Under the pieces are notes generated by a model. It was given only the letters and a program-made list of their open reading frames with translations. It searched no databases and was not told the origin of the DNA. Positions 24,424-26,244 of a DNA stretch of 26,244 nt are shown piece after piece. The stretch is taken from assembly GCA_964554335.1 (NCBI GenBank), contig CAZKOF010000025.1, positions 1 to 26,244 on the forward strand, written 5' to 3'. The position numbers and the translations under genes are program-made. Source of the DNA: UBA3263 sp964554335 (GTDB lineage Bacteria > Bacteroidota > Bacteroidia > Bacteroidales > Muribaculaceae). Position 1 is the first letter of the stretch; each line of letters begins with the position of its first letter.

Positions 24424-26172
24424 TTAATATTCATATTCGTCGGTGTCATCCTCGTCGATAATCATGGAACCGCTGACAATCACTTTAAGGTTGTCGAGCT
24501 TGAGGCTCATTGTGGGCTTCAGCGCCGAGGTGTCCTGATTGGCATTGACTGTGATGATGTAACGCATACCGTCGAGGTCCTTGATGTCGCCTTCCATAAT
24601 GATTTCAATGGGGTTGTTTTTGGCAAAGGCTTCGACTGAAACGGGATTGATTGTCACGTTCTTGATTTCCTCGCCTTTACTGTTGAGCGGATGTGTTGTG
24701 ATGGTCACGTCGACAGGCAGGTCGCTGACACAGTTGGCCTTGATTGCGAGCTTCTTGATGTCGAGCTCGTTGTCGTCGCCTCCGAGGTCCCAGCCGGTTG
24801 CTTCTTCCTGATAGTAGATATGCGAACCGGTGCCGAGCTCAAGAGGTGCGAAGAATGTATATTCACCGTTAACAGTGCCGAGGTCCTGACCGAGGCTGAA
24901 ATCAACAACCTCTTTCTCATCCATCTCCGGGTCGATAAAGTTGATGTTTAGACCCTGCGGAAGACCTTTACCGTCAACGATATTACCGAGATTATACATT
25001 GTATAATGTGTAGCATCCGGGAATTCATAGTAGAAACTGGCAGGCTCGGTTGGTGAAAGGCAGAAGTTTTGAAGGCCCTCTTTTGCCTCAACAATGAGTC
25101 TGTTCTTTGTTTCTTCCTTGTCGGTTTTGTTATCTTCAATGTGTGCCTCGATAATCTCCTCTCCTTCCGGACGAACCTGTCTGATTGTTAATCCGGTCGA
25201 TGCTGTGACGCCATCGTCGCTCAGCGGATTGGTCAGCGATATGTAGAGCTGCGGGTTCCGCAGGCTCAAGCTGGTCTTCGGATCGGTCAGGACATCAGGC
25301 AGGTCACCGAGAGAAACCTCTTCGGGGTCGAGTTCTTCAATCTGGTAATATACGAGACCGGTAAAAGTCTTGACTTCCAGGCGCGAGATGTCGAAGTGCG
25401 TGCTCAGGCTGCCGGTTGAACCCGTGCCATCATTGATGAAGATTTCACCGCTCCTGAGGGCGAACACCGCTCTCAGATAGAAATTCGCACCGTCATGCGA
25501 TGCCCCGGTTGCCTTGAAGTCAAACGAGGTGATATGGAACGTGAAAATGTATTCGCCTTCTGCATTGGGTTTCGCATCGGGAACCGTCACGATGTTTGAA
25601 GAGTTCTCATCAATTGTGATTGAATTGTCAACTTCGCCGTAAAAACCTTTGGGAAGTTCAAACGTCATGTTGCGGAATGTGCAGTTCATCGGCCGGTTGC
25701 CATCTTTGGCCGTGATGATGTAATTCAACGTTAGGTCTACCTTACCCGAGTCAATGCGTTTGATATACTTGTCTACGTTGTTATATGAATACGAGAACGG
25801 GAACTCCGTTTCAGACAACGGATAGGACTGGCCTGCAATCATGGGGATCTCAACAGGCGTAGGCGGCTCGAACTCCATGGTTGCATCTGATTGGATGTCG
25901 CGGATATTGATTTCCTGACTGCTGAATTCTCCTTTTTTCAGAAGAACGTACTCGCCGTTGATAATCTCGATACCCTCGGTGTCTGCGAGGTCCACCATAT
26001 CATCAAACTCGATGGGATCCAACTTGAGAGGCAAAACGAGATTGTCGATCTCAAACTTCATCTTGGTGTCAATGTCGCTCAGGTCGAGACTATCGTCCTT
26101 ACATCCTGAAAACAACATCATCGTCAACGCTCCGGCAAGGGCCGCAACGCTTTTGCAATGGTTTTTAAGCAT
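24424..26172 (-). CDS. Predicted surface-exposed lipoprotein of unknown function
   Basis: A 582-residue lipoprotein. The signal peptide ends in the lipobox LFSGC with C24 as the lipidated residue. The following K25-D26-D27 matches the lipoprotein export signal of Bacteroidota (Lys plus two acidic residues just after the cysteine), which sends lipoproteins to the outer face of the outer membrane. The body is rich in beta-type sequence and in Asp/Glu, with motifs such as FPFSYSY, and ends in an acidic DEDDTDEYEY tail. I recognise no catalytic domain. It sits 20 bases upstream of the DUF5723-type barrel, so a surface lipoprotein/barrel pair is likely. The frame stays open for 24 codons from the ATG to the window edge, but the signal peptide fixes the start. 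Confidence 0.8.
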   Translation of the reverse strand: MLKNHCKSVAALAGALTMMLFSGCKDDSLDLSDIDTKMKFEIDNLVLPLKLDPIEFDDMVDLADTEGIEIINGEYVLLKKGEFSSQEINIRDIQSDATMEFEPPTPVEIPMIAGQSYPLSETEFPFSYSYNNVDKYIKRIDSGKVDLTLNYIITAKDGNRPMNCTFRNMTFELPKGFYGEVDNSITIDENSSNIVTVPDAKPNAEGEYIFTFHITSFDFKATGASHDGANFYLRAVFALRSGEIFINDGTGSTGSLSTHFDISRLEVKTFTGLVYYQIEELDPEEVSLGDLPDVLTDPKTSLSLRNPQLYISLTNPLSDDGVTASTGLTIRQVRPEGEEIIEAHIEDNKTDKEETKNRLIVEAKEGLQNFCLSPTEPASFYYEFPDATHYTMYNLGNIVDGKGLPQGLNINFIDPEMDEKEVVDFSLGQDLGTVNGEYTFFAPLELGTGSHIYYQEEATGWDLGGDDNELDIKKLAIKANCVSDLPVDVTITTHPLNSKGEEIKNVTINPVSVEAFAKNNPIEIIMEGDIKDLDGMRYIITVNANQDTSALKPTMSLKLDNLKVIVSGSMIIDEDDTDEYEY

Positions 26173-26244
26173 AAATGTTCGCTGTGCTTTTATGGTAGGT
26201 TCTATTAATTGGTTTATCAGCGCGTAATGCAGAACCCCAAAAGC

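Noticed and set aside
26173..26244. Possible 3' end of another gene at the right edge
   Set aside because: Two frames end in stops within 72 bases of the edge, but too little sequence is present to tell coding from chance.

Overview
The window reads as a chromosomal segment of a gut Bacteroidota, most likely order Bacteroidales; the roughly even base composition of the core genes would fit Muribaculaceae, but that family call is inference. The grounds are Bacteroidales-type promoters (TTTG or TTG, about 20 bases, then TAnnTTTG) upstream of carA and of the TPR gene, weak ribosome binding sites, plug-plus-barrel outer-membrane proteins, a DUF5723-type barrel, and a lipoprotein with a Bacteroidota surface-export signal. 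Every supported gene lies on the minus strand, so transcription runs from high to low coordinates. I see no tRNA, rRNA, insertion sequence, integrase or CRISPR array.

Right part (26172 down to 17774): a surface-lipoprotein/DUF5723 barrel pair ends at a hairpin. A second unit with a clear promoter of its own follows: a 959-residue TPR protein, a 540-residue outer-membrane barrel and uracil phosphoribosyltransferase (upp). A 259-base gap with hairpins and a tandem repeat comes next.

Middle part (17514 down to 8018): a compact seven-gene operon that looks like a peptide natural product (RiPP) cluster. In transcription order it holds a radical SAM/SPASM maturase, a 75-residue precursor with a double-glycine leader and a five-cysteine core, a TonB-receptor-like outer-membrane barrel, a C39-peptidase ABC exporter, a GT4-type glycosyltransferase, a LanC-like protein, and a GT-A (GT2/GT7-like) glycosyltransferase. 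The genes abut or overlap by 1 to 14 bases. I propose that the peptide is crosslinked by the radical SAM enzyme, possibly glycosylated, cut after Gly-Gly by the exporter and moved out. The co-occurrence of radical SAM, LanC-like and two glycosyltransferase genes with no lanthipeptide dehydratase is the most interesting content of the window.

Left part (7854 down to 101): carA and carB (carbamoyl phosphate synthase) under a promoter that settles the carA start, ending at a strong bidirectional terminator, then htpG (Hsp90) and a PBP4-type D-Ala-D-Ala carboxypeptidase joined by a one-base overlap. The peptide cluster therefore sits between two sets of pyrimidine genes (upp and carAB), and its last three genes are visibly richer in A+T than the core genes.
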